Positions 1 through 6,785 of a stretch of DNA of 10,958 bases are shown piece after piece. The stretch covers positions 1 through 10,958 of the forward strand of contig DITR01000110.1 of assembly GCA_002422175.1 (NCBI GenBank), in the 5' to 3' direction. The position numbers were made by a program, and so were the translations under genes. Position 1 is the first letter of the stretch; each line of letters begins with the position of its first letter. The stretch is from Alcaligenaceae bacterium UBA6179. Its GTDB lineage: Bacteria; Pseudomonadota; Gammaproteobacteria; Burkholderiales; Burkholderiaceae_B. The notes beneath the pieces were generated by a model that saw only the letters and a program-made list of their open reading frames with translations, was not told the DNA's origin and made no database searches.

Positions 1-329
1 GGCACAGCCAAGACTTTGCCATCTTCACCGGCTTCGTCAGTCATTTTAAGAATGCCAATAGCACGGCAAGGAACCACGACACCCGGTATGAGGGGGAAGG
101 GGGTGATAACTAGCACGTCAACGGGGTCACCGTCACCACTTAAGGTGCGGGGCACGTAGCCATAATTCGCTGGGTAGTACATGGCTGTACTGACAAAGCG
201 ATCAACAAAAATAGCCCCCGTTTCTTTATCGACTTCATACTTAATGGGGTCAGCATTCATGGGTATTTCAATGATGACATTGAAAACTTCAGGTGCATTT
301 TTGCCAGGGGTAACATTTGCTAAAGACAT
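1..329 (-). CDS. ppa: Inorganic pyrophosphatase, family I, N-terminal part (runs off left edge)
   Basis: Cytoplasmic soluble pyrophosphatase. It hydrolyses PPi to two phosphates with Mg2+, pulling nucleotide, protein and nucleic acid synthesis forward. Reading the minus strand from the ATG at 327-329 gives 109 full codons with no stop. They align almost without gaps to the start of E. coli Ppa (176 aa): the N-terminus MSLANVTPGK, the segment EIPMNADPIKYEVD with E21 and K30, the signature DGDPVDVLV with metal-binding D66, D68 and D71, and MTDEAGED supplying D98 and D103. These match E. coli D65, D67, D70, D97 and D102. Roughly the last 40% of the protein lies outside the window. The start is fixed by this alignment; only a weak GGCGAG lies upstream as ribosome site. 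The gene is divergent from the FAH-family gene. Identification is secure, and nothing in the visible part looks damaged. Confidence 0.96.
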   Translation of the reverse strand, partial: MSLANVTPGKNAPEVFNVIIEIPMNADPIKYEVDKETGAIFVDRFVSTAMYYPANYGYVPRTLSGDGDPVDVLVITPFPLIPGVVVPCRAIGILKMTDEAGEDGKVLAV

Positions 330-464
330 AGCTCGCCAATATGAAAGGGGTTGATCGATGGCAACGACTACATAACCGTTGTTAAAATTGATTTTAATGG
401 ATTGTTTACACTACTGTCACGAGTGTTACTCATGTCATGAAAACAAAGAACTCATAGGCCAATA
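330..464. promoter_or_regulatory. Divergent ppa / FAH intergenic region with a perfect AT-rich palindrome
   Basis: This 135-bp spacer must carry promoters for both flanking genes. At 382-397 it holds TTAAAATTGATTTTAA, a perfect inverted repeat of 7-bp arms around TG. A TTTACA hexamer at 405-410 could be a -35 element for the plus-strand gene, but I find no good -10 at a proper distance. I see no small ORF with codon sense here. The palindrome could be an operator or simply chance in AT-rich DNA. Confidence 0.4.
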
Positions 465-1166
465 ATGAAAACTCAGTTTATATTTGAACCATCTGCTCAA
501 ATAAGTTTACCTATTATGGGTCAAACGGCGCAGTACCCCGTTCGACGCGTGTACTGTGTAGGTCGTAATTATGCGGAACACGCAAAAGAAATGGGCTTTA
601 CGGGTCGTGAAGACCCATTTTTCTTTTCTAAACCAGCCGATGCTTTGGTTTCCGTTGCAGCTGACCAATGGGGCGAAATTCCTTATCCTAGTCAAACATC
701 TAATTTTCATTTTGAAATGGAATTGGTTGTTGCGCTTGGGTCGGGGGGTAAAGACTTAACGGTTGAGCAGGCTGAAAAGTGCATTTATGGCTATGCCACC
801 GGCTTAGATATGACGCGTCGCGACCTTCAGTCAGAATGTAAAAAACAAGGTCGCCCCTGGGAAGTCGGCAAAGCATTTGATCACTCAGCGCCGATTGGTC
901 CGATTTACCCCATTGCAGATGTACCAGGTATAGAAAAAGCGGCCATATCGCTTGAGGTGAATGGGCAGGTCAAACAAAATAGTCAGATTTCTTCGTTGAT
1001 TTGGTCTATTCCGGAAAGCATTGCTTTCTTGTCAGGACTCTTTGAGTTGAAGGCAGGCGATTTGATTTTTACAGGTACCCCAGAAGGGGTGGGTGCGGTG
1101 GTGAGGGGTGATGCTATGGTCGGTCGTATTACGGGCTTAGCCGCGTTGCAGGTTAAGGTTGTTTAA
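465..1166 (+). CDS. Fumarylacetoacetate hydrolase (FAH) family protein, fumarylpyruvate hydrolase-like
   Basis: A metal-dependent cytoplasmic enzyme of the FAH fold, 233 aa, the usual length of the short FAHD1/YcgM/NagK-like branch. Visible family marks are the N-terminal YCVGRNYAEHAKEMG (29-43) with the lid His39/Glu42 pair, FFFSKPADAL (52-61), the metal ligands E84 and E86 in FHFEMELVVAL, D115 in ATGLDMTRRDLQ, the KAFD segment near 136-139, and the closing GTPEGVG (204-210). All catalytic positions I can check are present. Members of this branch cleave acylpyruvates such as fumarylpyruvate (gentisate pathway) or decarboxylate oxaloacetate; the sequence alone does not decide which. No gentisate dioxygenase or isomerase is nearby, so a pathway role is unproven. 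The start has only a short AGG six bases upstream. Its stop overlaps the stop of the converging CoA-transferase gene. Confidence 0.9.
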   Translation: MKTQFIFEPSAQISLPIMGQTAQYPVRRVYCVGRNYAEHAKEMGFTGREDPFFFSKPADALVSVAADQWGEIPYPSQTSNFHFEMELVVALGSGGKDLTVEQAEKCIYGYATGLDMTRRDLQSECKKQGRPWEVGKAFDHSAPIGPIYPIADVPGIEKAAISLEVNGQVKQNSQISSLIWSIPESIAFLSGLFELKAGDLIFTGTPEGVGAVVRGDAMVGRITGLAALQVKVV

Positions 1167-2353
1167 ATAATTTTCCGATCACGCCACGAACGTTGGGTGT
1201 CGGCGCTGATACCCAACTCATTTAAGATCTCTTCGGTGTGTTGACCCAAGGTTGGTGCAGGGCGATCAACTTGGCCCGGGGTTTTGCTCAGTTTGGGCAC
1301 AATACCGGGTATTTTGACGGTTGAACCATCAGGTAAGGGCGTGTCAAGCAGCATGTCACGGGCTTTAAAGTGTGGGTCATTCATAATGTCGCGGGCATCA
1401 TAGCTTTTGCCGCAGGGCACATCAACGCTGTTTAGCATTTCAAGCACATGGTCTAAAGCGTATTGTGATGTCCAGGCGGTAATGGCGTTATCTATTTCAT
1501 CAACGTGGGCCGAGCGACCATCGTTATGGCTAAAGCGTGGGTCATCGGCCATGTCTTCACGGCCCATTATGCCCATTAGTCGTTTGAAAATACTATCGCC
1601 ATTACCTGAAATCAGTGCATAGCGGCCGTCTTGGCAAAGATAAGCATTGCTTGGTGTAATGCCCGGTAAACGGGCGCCAGCTGGCTCGCGTATAACCCCA
1701 AATTTATCGTATTCAGGTATTAAGCTTTCCATCATGTTGAAAACTGATTCGTAAAGTGCGACATCAATTTCCTGCCCTGAACCGCCTTGCTGCTCGCGAT
1801 GTCTGAGCGCCATCATGACACCAATAACGCCGTGCAAACCTGAAAGCGTGTCGCCAATTGAAACCCCAACACGCACGGGTGGGCGACCCGGTTCACCACT
1901 TAAGTATCGAAAACCACCCATTGCCTCACCAATTGCCCCAAATCCTGGACGGTCGCGGTAAGGGCCTGTTTGACCGTAACCTGACACCCTGAGCAAAATC
2001 AGCTGGGGGTTAATAGCACGCAGTGCATCAAAACTTAAACCCCATTTTTCAAGGGTGCCTGGTCGAAAATTTTCAATCAAAATATCAGTATTTTTAACCA
2101 AGTCTTTGACGACTTGTTGGCCTTCAGGTTGACGCAAATCAAGCGTTAAAGAGCGCTTATTTCGTGCGTGTGAAGCCCACCAAACAGACGTGCCTTCATA
2201 CAATAAACGCCATTTACGTAAGGGGTCGCCTTTTTCAGGGGGCTCAATTTTGATGATATCAGCACCAAAGTCACCGAGAATTTTGGCTGCAAATGGGCCC
2301 GCAATGAGTTGCCCGATTTCAATGACGCGTAAGCCCGATAGTGGTTTCATCAT
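1163..2353 (-). CDS. CaiB/BaiF family (class III) CoA-transferase
   Basis: A cytoplasmic enzyme that moves coenzyme A between carboxylic acids, 396 aa, full length for the family. The N-terminus has the typical LSGLRVIEIGQLIAGPFAAK (5-24), followed by LGDFGADIIKIEPPEKGDP (26-44), NKRSLTLDLRQPEGQ (65-79) and ENFRPGTLEKWGL (94-106). The catalytic aspartate, equivalent to Asp169 of formyl-CoA transferase Frc, is D168 in SIGDTLSGLHG; it forms the aspartyl-CoA thioester. DVALYESVF (198-206) is also characteristic. Family members use succinyl-, formyl-, carnitinyl- or other CoA donors, and I cannot assign the pair here; a dicarboxylate such as succinate or a glutarate derivative is a reasonable guess only. 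Two ATG codons stand in tandem at 2348-2353, and neither has a clear Shine-Dalgarno sequence. The gene lies downstream of the CDF gene on the same strand with a 77-bp gap, so it may have its own promoter. Confidence 0.93.
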   Translation of the reverse strand: MMKPLSGLRVIEIGQLIAGPFAAKILGDFGADIIKIEPPEKGDPLRKWRLLYEGTSVWWASHARNKRSLTLDLRQPEGQQVVKDLVKNTDILIENFRPGTLEKWGLSFDALRAINPQLILLRVSGYGQTGPYRDRPGFGAIGEAMGGFRYLSGEPGRPPVRVGVSIGDTLSGLHGVIGVMMALRHREQQGGSGQEIDVALYESVFNMMESLIPEYDKFGVIREPAGARLPGITPSNAYLCQDGRYALISGNGDSIFKRLMGIMGREDMADDPRFSHNDGRSAHVDEIDNAITAWTSQYALDHVLEMLNSVDVPCGKSYDARDIMNDPHFKARDMLLDTPLPDGSTVKIPGIVPKLSKTPGQVDRPAPTLGQHTEEILNELGISADTQRSWRDRKII

Positions 2354-2401
2354 TTTTATTCATTTTTGGTTGGGCTTGAGGCCGTTGATAAAGCGAGCCC
2401 C

Positions 2402-2413
2402 GTTTACGTAAAC
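2402..2413. promoter_or_regulatory. Perfect 12-bp palindrome upstream of the CoA-transferase gene
   Basis: GTTTACGTAAAC reads the same on both strands. It sits in the 77-bp gap (2354-2430) between the CDF gene and the CoA-transferase gene, about 50 bp upstream of the latter's start. On the minus strand TTTACG inside it, followed after 16 bases by TATCAA, makes a weak -35/-10 pair. A repressor bound here would cover that -35. There is no G+C-rich stem with a T run, so it does not look like a terminator. Operator identity is inference. Confidence 0.35.
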
Positions 2414-2430
2414 AAATTAATCATTGCGGG

Positions 2431-3417
2431 TCAGGTCGAGACCTTGGTTTCGGGGTCAACGCGTATTGGGTTCTCAACGATGTTGAGTAAACTCACCGAG
2501 TCAACTGGGTCAACGTGAGCCAATAGGTCTAAGACGCGGTGACGCTGCATCACTGCATTTCGTGCTGCTGTTGAAATGTCATGGCCTTGTTCAACTGTCA
2601 GGTGACGATTCACTTCAATATGAGCATCAACAATAATCATGTCCCCCATTTTGCGGGCACGAATGTCGTGAGCGCCCTGTACCCCAGGAGTGCGTTCAAG
2701 GGTGTCACGTATGGCTTTTATCTCATCGTCGTCAACGGTGCGATCCATGAGGTCGTGAAGCGCTTCCGTGCCGAAATTCCAGCCCATGCGACCGATCATC
2801 AAAGCCACAATCAATGCGGCGATGGGGTCTAAAATGGGGTAGCCCAAGAGGTTGCCCATAATGCCGACAGCCACCACTAAAGATGACGCTGCATCTGAGC
2901 GGGCATGCCAAGCGTTAGCGACCAACATACTTGATTTAACCGCTTTGGCAGCCTTAAGCATGTAGCGAAACAGACCTTCCTTTGACAGCAAAGTGAACAG
3001 TGCGACAAAAAACGCAAAAATACTGACATCGGGAATGTCATCAGGGCTCATGAGTTTGTTAACCGATGACCACAACATGCCCACAGCCACCAGCATCAAA
3101 ATGATACCAAGCATTAACGATGCAGCGGTTTCAAAACGTTGATGACCATAAGGGTGGTCATCATCTGCGTCTTTTTGACTATGGTGGTTGGCAATCAGCA
3201 CAACAAAGTCAGCAAATAAATCAGACAGGGAATGAATGCCATCAGCAATCAACGCTTGTGAGCGTGCAAAGTAGCCCACCACAATTTGTAAAATAGACAA
3301 AACGATATTAACCACCACACTGACTAGCGTTGTTTTACGTGCCGTGTTGGCCCGTATCGCTGAGGTAGTGAGGGTGTCTTCGCTTTCGTTGATCGTTGAG
3401 AGGGGTGTGGTTTTCAA
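2431..3417 (-). CDS. Cation diffusion facilitator (CDF) family divalent metal efflux protein
   Basis: Inner-membrane, proton-coupled exporter of divalent metals (Zn, and possibly Fe, Cd or Mn), 328 aa, slightly longer than FieF/YiiP. Six membrane segments are visible around 31-50, 54-78, 98-118, 131-148, 165-190 and 194-212. They are followed by a cytoplasmic ferredoxin-like domain (about 222-305). Transport-site residues are HSLSD (H62, D66) in TM2 and HARSD (H171, D175) in TM5, with the conserved loop DDDHPYGHQRFE (85-96). An HxxxD/HxxxD arrangement is common in zinc exporters, while FieF has DxxxD in TM2. The C-terminal HDIRARKMGD, VDAHIEV and LLAHVDP match the zinc-binding cytoplasmic part of YiiP. 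The reading frame has no ATG or GTG before residue 1; the start used is TTG at 3415-3417. The gene follows leuE by 48 bp and may be cotranscribed with it. Confidence 0.93.
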   Translation of the reverse strand: MKTTPLSTINESEDTLTTSAIRANTARKTTLVSVVVNIVLSILQIVVGYFARSQALIADGIHSLSDLFADFVVLIANHHSQKDADDDHPYGHQRFETAASLMLGIILMLVAVGMLWSSVNKLMSPDDIPDVSIFAFFVALFTLLSKEGLFRYMLKAAKAVKSSMLVANAWHARSDAASSLVVAVGIMGNLLGYPILDPIAALIVALMIGRMGWNFGTEALHDLMDRTVDDDEIKAIRDTLERTPGVQGAHDIRARKMGDMIIVDAHIEVNRHLTVEQGHDISTAARNAVMQRHRVLDLLAHVDPVDSVSLLNIVENPIRVDPETKVST

Positions 3418-3465
3418 ATTAACAGTCTTGAGTGTTGAGTAAAAGGTGTGATATTGGCTTAATCA

Positions 3466-4131
3466 TCAAAGGGTTGCGCTCACCATCTTGATACCAAAAG
3501 TTAAAAAAACCAAGCCCACTGCACCTGTAAATAATGCCGCAAGCTTTTTATTTTGTTCCAACCGTTTTGCTAATGCGATTCCACCATATATCAGTGTAAC
3601 CAGATAGGCAATACTAAATACTTGCACAATCAAACCTAAAATTAAAAATGTCAGGGCAGGATGTGGGTAAGTCGGGTCAACAAATTGTATAAAAAATGAA
3701 ACAAAAAACAAAATGGCTTTTGGGTTCATTAAACTAATTAAAAGTGCAGTTCGAAATGACTTCGGGTTCACTGTACGTTCTTTAATTCGTTTTGTGACAA
3801 TAGATGATGATTGCTTAACTCGACTGGCTAATCGCCAATTTTGCTCGGCAGACCAAAGCAAAGTGAGACCAATGTAGCTTAAATATGTAGCGCCAGCATA
3901 TTTAATAATCGTAAATAAATAATCATTGGTTTGCAGTAGCGATGCGGCCCCGGTAGCAGCTAAGATCATCAATATAGAGTCGCCCACCACAACGCCTAAT
4001 GATGCGCGGTAACCATAATTTTTACCAAGTTTTGACGATGCGGCTAAAACGTAGAGCGAATTAGGCCCAGGTAAAAGCACAATAAAGATTGTGCCTAAAA
4101 CGAAGGTCACTAAATCGGTAATGCCAAACAT
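3466..4131 (-). CDS. leuE: LysE/RhtB family amino-acid exporter, LeuE-like
   Basis: Inner-membrane exporter of the LysE/RhtB superfamily, 221 aa, normal length. It resembles E. coli LeuE (leucine and related amino-acid efflux) over its whole length: FVLGTIFIVLLPGPNSLYVL (10-29) with the PGPN signature, GVVVGDSILMILA (46-58), IKYAGATYLSYIG (76-88), SLMNPKAILFFVSFFIQFVD (133-152) and the C-terminal hydrophobic segment. About six hydrophobic stretches are visible. A basic hydrophilic loop near 100-127 (KRIKERTVNPK and flanks) separates the two halves. A GAGG ribosome site stands four bases before the ATG. Sampled lines of this gene are more A+T-rich than the CDF gene downstream, which might mean a different history but is weak evidence. 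Substrate specificity is inferred from similarity. It is divergent from the hydroxyacid dehydrogenase gene. Confidence 0.9.
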   Translation of the reverse strand: MFGITDLVTFVLGTIFIVLLPGPNSLYVLAASSKLGKNYGYRASLGVVVGDSILMILAATGAASLLQTNDYLFTIIKYAGATYLSYIGLTLLWSAEQNWRLASRVKQSSSIVTKRIKERTVNPKSFRTALLISLMNPKAILFFVSFFIQFVDPTYPHPALTFLILGLIVQVFSIAYLVTLIYGGIALAKRLEQNKKLAALFTGAVGLVFLTFGIKMVSATL

Positions 4132-4143
4132 AGTGCCTCGAAA

Positions 4144-4160
4144 CAGATGATCATTATCTG
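4144..4160. promoter_or_regulatory. 17-bp near-palindrome in the leuE promoter region
   Basis: CAGATGA-TCA-TTATCTG: the 7-bp arms pair at six of seven positions around a 3-bp centre. On the leuE strand it contains GATAAT (4153-4158), a five-of-six match to a -10 box, 21 bases upstream of the start codon. I find no -35 at a correct distance; TTTACA on that strand is only six bases upstream of GATAAT. The outer CAG...CTG recalls Lrp-type sites, but the length is 17 rather than 15 bp, so the regulator is unknown. Confidence 0.4.
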
Positions 4161-4171
4161 CAAGTGTAAAT

Positions 4172-4199
4172 TAAACAAATGAATTAAAGTCGCTATATA
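4172..4199 (+). promoter_or_regulatory. Possible sigma-70 promoter of the dehydrogenase-efflux gene cluster
   Basis: TAAACA (4172-4177, four of six matches to the -35 consensus), a 16-bp spacer, and TATATA (4194-4199) as -10. It would start transcription near 4206, giving a leader of about 20 bases before the first gene. It is the only plausible promoter that I see for the plus-strand cluster, since the gaps between the following genes are 22 bp or less. Predicted by eye only. Confidence 0.35.
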
Positions 4200-4225
4200 G
4201 AAGTCATATCTTTGAAGCAGGTAGC

Positions 4226-5185
4226 ATGATGATGTTAGAAAGTTCAACAAAAGTTGTTTTTATCGACGCCACTGAATCGTTGACTCGGGTGGCTGAGAGT
4301 CGGTTGGCAGCGGCTAGCATAAAAGGTGCTGAAGATAAACCTTTGCCGTTCACGCTAGATATCAACTGTCAGCCCGACATAAAACCTAGCGATATGCCGC
4401 AACGCATAGGCGATGCTGAGGTGATTTGGGTTGATCACACGTTATTGTCTACCGAGGTTGCAAAACAGTGCCCAAACCTTAAGCACGTGGTGTTTATGGG
4501 CACGGGTGCACGATCTTACATGAATATAGAGGCCTTGGCAGAGCTGGGCATTCAAGTACATTTGATCAAAAACTACGGTGATACGGCGGTGGCCGAATGC
4601 GCGTTTGGGTTGATGTGGGCTGCCGCACGTAATTTGGCTTTTATGGACCGTGCCATGCGTCAGGGTCAGTGGCAACGTAGTGAAGGTGTGCAATTAACCA
4701 GTAAAACCATCGGTTTGATTGGTTTTGGGGGCATTGGTGCTGAAATGGCTAGGCTGTGTCTGGGCGCTGGGCTTAGGGTGCTGGCCTGGAACCGCTCGCC
4801 ACGCCACTACCCAGGCGTTACCTTTTTGCCACTTGAGCAAGTTTTAGCCCAAAGTGATGTCATTTCACTCCATTTGTTGCTTGATGACTCAACAAAAGGG
4901 TTTGTCTCGCGTGAATGTTTAAATCAAATGAAAGCAGGCATCATATTGCTCAATACCGCCCGTGGCGCCTTAATTGATGAATCAGCTTTAATTGATAACC
5001 TCAAATCTGGCCATATTCGTCACGCTGGTTTAGATGTTTTTACGGTTGAACCCTTGCCAATTGACCACCCGTTTACAACACTTGATAATGTGACGCTTTC
5101 AGCACATTCGGCGTTTCGTGTACCTGAGGCAAACCAACGACTAGTCGATTTAGCATTAAATGTAACAGTGAATATTTTTAATTAG
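4226..5185 (+). CDS. D-isomer-specific 2-hydroxyacid dehydrogenase
   Basis: A cytoplasmic oxidoreductase interconverting a 2-oxoacid and a D-2-hydroxyacid, 319 aa, normal family length. The Rossmann domain begins at KTIGLIGFGGIGAEMA (160-175) with the GxGxxG fingerprint at 166-171. The catalytic triad is R246 (NTARGALID), E275 (DVFTVEP) and H294 (LSAHSAF). After the second strand comes LAWNRSPR (186-193): there is no acidic residue at the place where NAD-specific members have Asp, and basic side chains follow, so NADP preference is likely (inference). The usual TPH before the catalytic His is replaced by SAH. Substrate cannot be named; glyoxylate/hydroxypyruvate reductase-like or phosphoglycerate dehydrogenase-like activities are possible. 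Three ATG codons stand in tandem at 4226-4234; the AGG at 4219-4221 best suits the first or second. It ends 22 bp before the outer-membrane factor gene. Confidence 0.9.
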   Translation: MMMLESSTKVVFIDATESLTRVAESRLAAASIKGAEDKPLPFTLDINCQPDIKPSDMPQRIGDAEVIWVDHTLLSTEVAKQCPNLKHVVFMGTGARSYMNIEALAELGIQVHLIKNYGDTAVAECAFGLMWAAARNLAFMDRAMRQGQWQRSEGVQLTSKTIGLIGFGGIGAEMARLCLGAGLRVLAWNRSPRHYPGVTFLPLEQVLAQSDVISLHLLLDDSTKGFVSRECLNQMKAGIILLNTARGALIDESALIDNLKSGHIRHAGLDVFTVEPLPIDHPFTTLDNVTLSAHSAFRVPEANQRLVDLALNVTVNIFN

Positions 5186-5207
5186 AAAATCAAAGTAGAA
5201 TCACGAA

Positions 5208-6785
5208 ATGTCGACAAATTTCAATTGTTTTTGCAAACCCGCGCTCAAGTCGCTGGTACTCACAGCACTGATATTATCGGGTTGCATGGTTGGCCCTGAT
5301 TTTAGTCGACCACAAGCCAAACTTAGCTCAGAATGGCAAGCTGAAAAGCCAGGTGAGTTCACCGCAGCGGTTGAAGTGGTTCGTAATGCACAAATTAACC
5401 CCGTTCGTTGGTGGGAAGGTTTTAATGACCCGACCTTAAATCGTTTGCTTGAGATTGCCGCAAAACAAAATTTGACTCTTCAGGTGGCAGCGTTGCGAGT
5501 TTACGAAACGCGGGCACAATTAGGTGTGTCTCAAGGCACCCTGTTGCCTAACGTAAACTTGGGGGGGCAAGCTGAAATCACTCGAGATGGCGGTTCGGGT
5601 CGTGAGGGTATTTCCATAGAAAATACAAAAACACGAAATGTACTCATTGATGCCAGCTGGGAAATTGACTTTTGGGGTAAATTTAGGCGCGGCATTGAAA
5701 GTTCCCAAGCGACTTACTTAGGTGCGGTTACCGCCTACTATGCGGCAGATGTGTCGCTGGCTTCCAATGTTGCCAACACATACATCAATATTCGTAATAA
5801 TGAGTCGCTGATTCAAGTTGCACTGACAAATTTAGCCCTGCAAGCTGAAAGCTTACGTATTGCTAAGGCGCGCTACGACGCCGGGGCAACCTCTTTGCTT
5901 GATTTAAGCCAAGCACAATCGCAATACGAGCAAACTAAATCTGAAATTCCCGGTTTGATTTCTTCGTTGCGTCAAGCTCAAAACTCAATGAGTGTCTTGT
6001 TGGGTCAGCCACCCCCTTACTATGTTTTAGAATTTGGCCAATCGCTTACTCAGCCTTCACCCCCAAAGTCACTAGCTGTGGGCATTCCGCAAGACTTATT
6101 GCGCCGTCGTCCCGACGTGTTGCAGGCCGAGTATGCTGCAGCCTCTCGCTCGGCCTTAATTGGTGTGAGCGAGGCGGCTCTGTACCCAAGCTTTTCTTTG
6201 AGTGGTTATTTTGGGTTTCAGTCTGGAAGCATCGACACGAGCGATGGTACGTTTACTTGGAGCGGAAGTAATTCATCAATCGGCGGAAGTTTTCTATTCC
6301 CCGTTTTTTACCGCGGTACCCTGGTGCAACAGGTGAGGGTGCAAGACGCTATATTCCAGCAAAGCATTTTGAATTACCAGAATGTTGTATTGAATGCTCA
6401 ACGCGAAGTTCAAGATGCGCTTTCAGTTATTTCTACTTCACAAAGTGCCAGCACTGATTTGGCCCGAGCTGTTTCTGCTGCGAAACAAGCCGCATCGCTT
6501 GCCCTTGAACGATATATCAGTGGTCAAAATGACTACAACACAGTTATTGTGGCGCAACAAGCACTTCAACGTGTGCAAAACGCTTCTGTTCAGTCACAAA
6601 CCAGTACATTATTGGGTTATGTGGCAGCATTTAAAAGCCTAGGGGGCGGTTGGTCAGGCGACATGACCTTACCCGTTTTACCCGCTGAAATGGTAGCGAC
6701 CATGACCCAACGAACCGACTGGGGCGATGCCCTCTCAAGCAATTCAAACCCCCGTATGGTCTCAACCAGTGAGCCCAAACCATGA
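5208..6785 (+). CDS. RND-type efflux outer-membrane factor lipoprotein (NodT/OprM family)
   Basis: TolC-like exit duct of a tripartite pump, 525 aa, slightly longer than the usual 470-500. A lipoprotein signal peptide (basic K10/K14, hydrophobic 15-23) ends in the lipobox LSGC with Cys26. The next residue is Met, compatible with transport to the outer membrane. MVGPDFSRPQ follows, as in most OprM-like proteins. Two outer-membrane efflux repeats are visible: the first with WEIDFWGKFRRG (151-162) and ARYDAGATSLLDLSQAQ (221-237), the second with IPQDLLRRRPDVLQAE (293-308), ALYPSFSLSG (324-333) and ERYISGQNDYNTVIVAQQAL (434-453). The RY..G pattern recurs in both repeats. It is the first pump gene, and its TGA overlaps the adaptor's ATG by four bases, implying translational coupling. 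The ribosome site is weak. A run of seven G (5561-5567) lies within the gene. Drug substrates cannot be predicted. Confidence 0.95.
   Translation: MSTNFNCFCKPALKSLVLTALILSGCMVGPDFSRPQAKLSSEWQAEKPGEFTAAVEVVRNAQINPVRWWEGFNDPTLNRLLEIAAKQNLTLQVAALRVYETRAQLGVSQGTLLPNVNLGGQAEITRDGGSGREGISIENTKTRNVLIDASWEIDFWGKFRRGIESSQATYLGAVTAYYAADVSLASNVANTYINIRNNESLIQVALTNLALQAESLRIAKARYDAGATSLLDLSQAQSQYEQTKSEIPGLISSLRQAQNSMSVLLGQPPPYYVLEFGQSLTQPSPPKSLAVGIPQDLLRRRPDVLQAEYAAASRSALIGVSEAALYPSFSLSGYFGFQSGSIDTSDGTFTWSGSNSSIGGSFLFPVFYRGTLVQQVRVQDAIFQQSILNYQNVVLNAQREVQDALSVISTSQSASTDLARAVSAAKQAASLALERYISGQNDYNTVIVAQQALQRVQNASVQSQTSTLLGYVAAFKSLGGGWSGDMTLPVLPAEMVATMTQRTDWGDALSSNSNPRMVSTSEPKP

Noticed and set aside
465..2353. 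FAH hydrolase and CoA-transferase as a single catabolic operon
   Set aside because: They are convergent and share stop-codon bases, so they cannot be one transcript. A common pathway is possible but unsupported.
1407..2411. Short plus-strand open frames opposite the CoA-transferase gene
   Set aside because: They are antisense to conserved CoA-transferase sequence and show no family features or ribosome sites.
2354..2430. Rho-independent terminator after the CDF gene
   Set aside because: The only symmetric element is the AT-rich 12-bp palindrome. There is no G+C-rich stem with a following T run on the minus strand.
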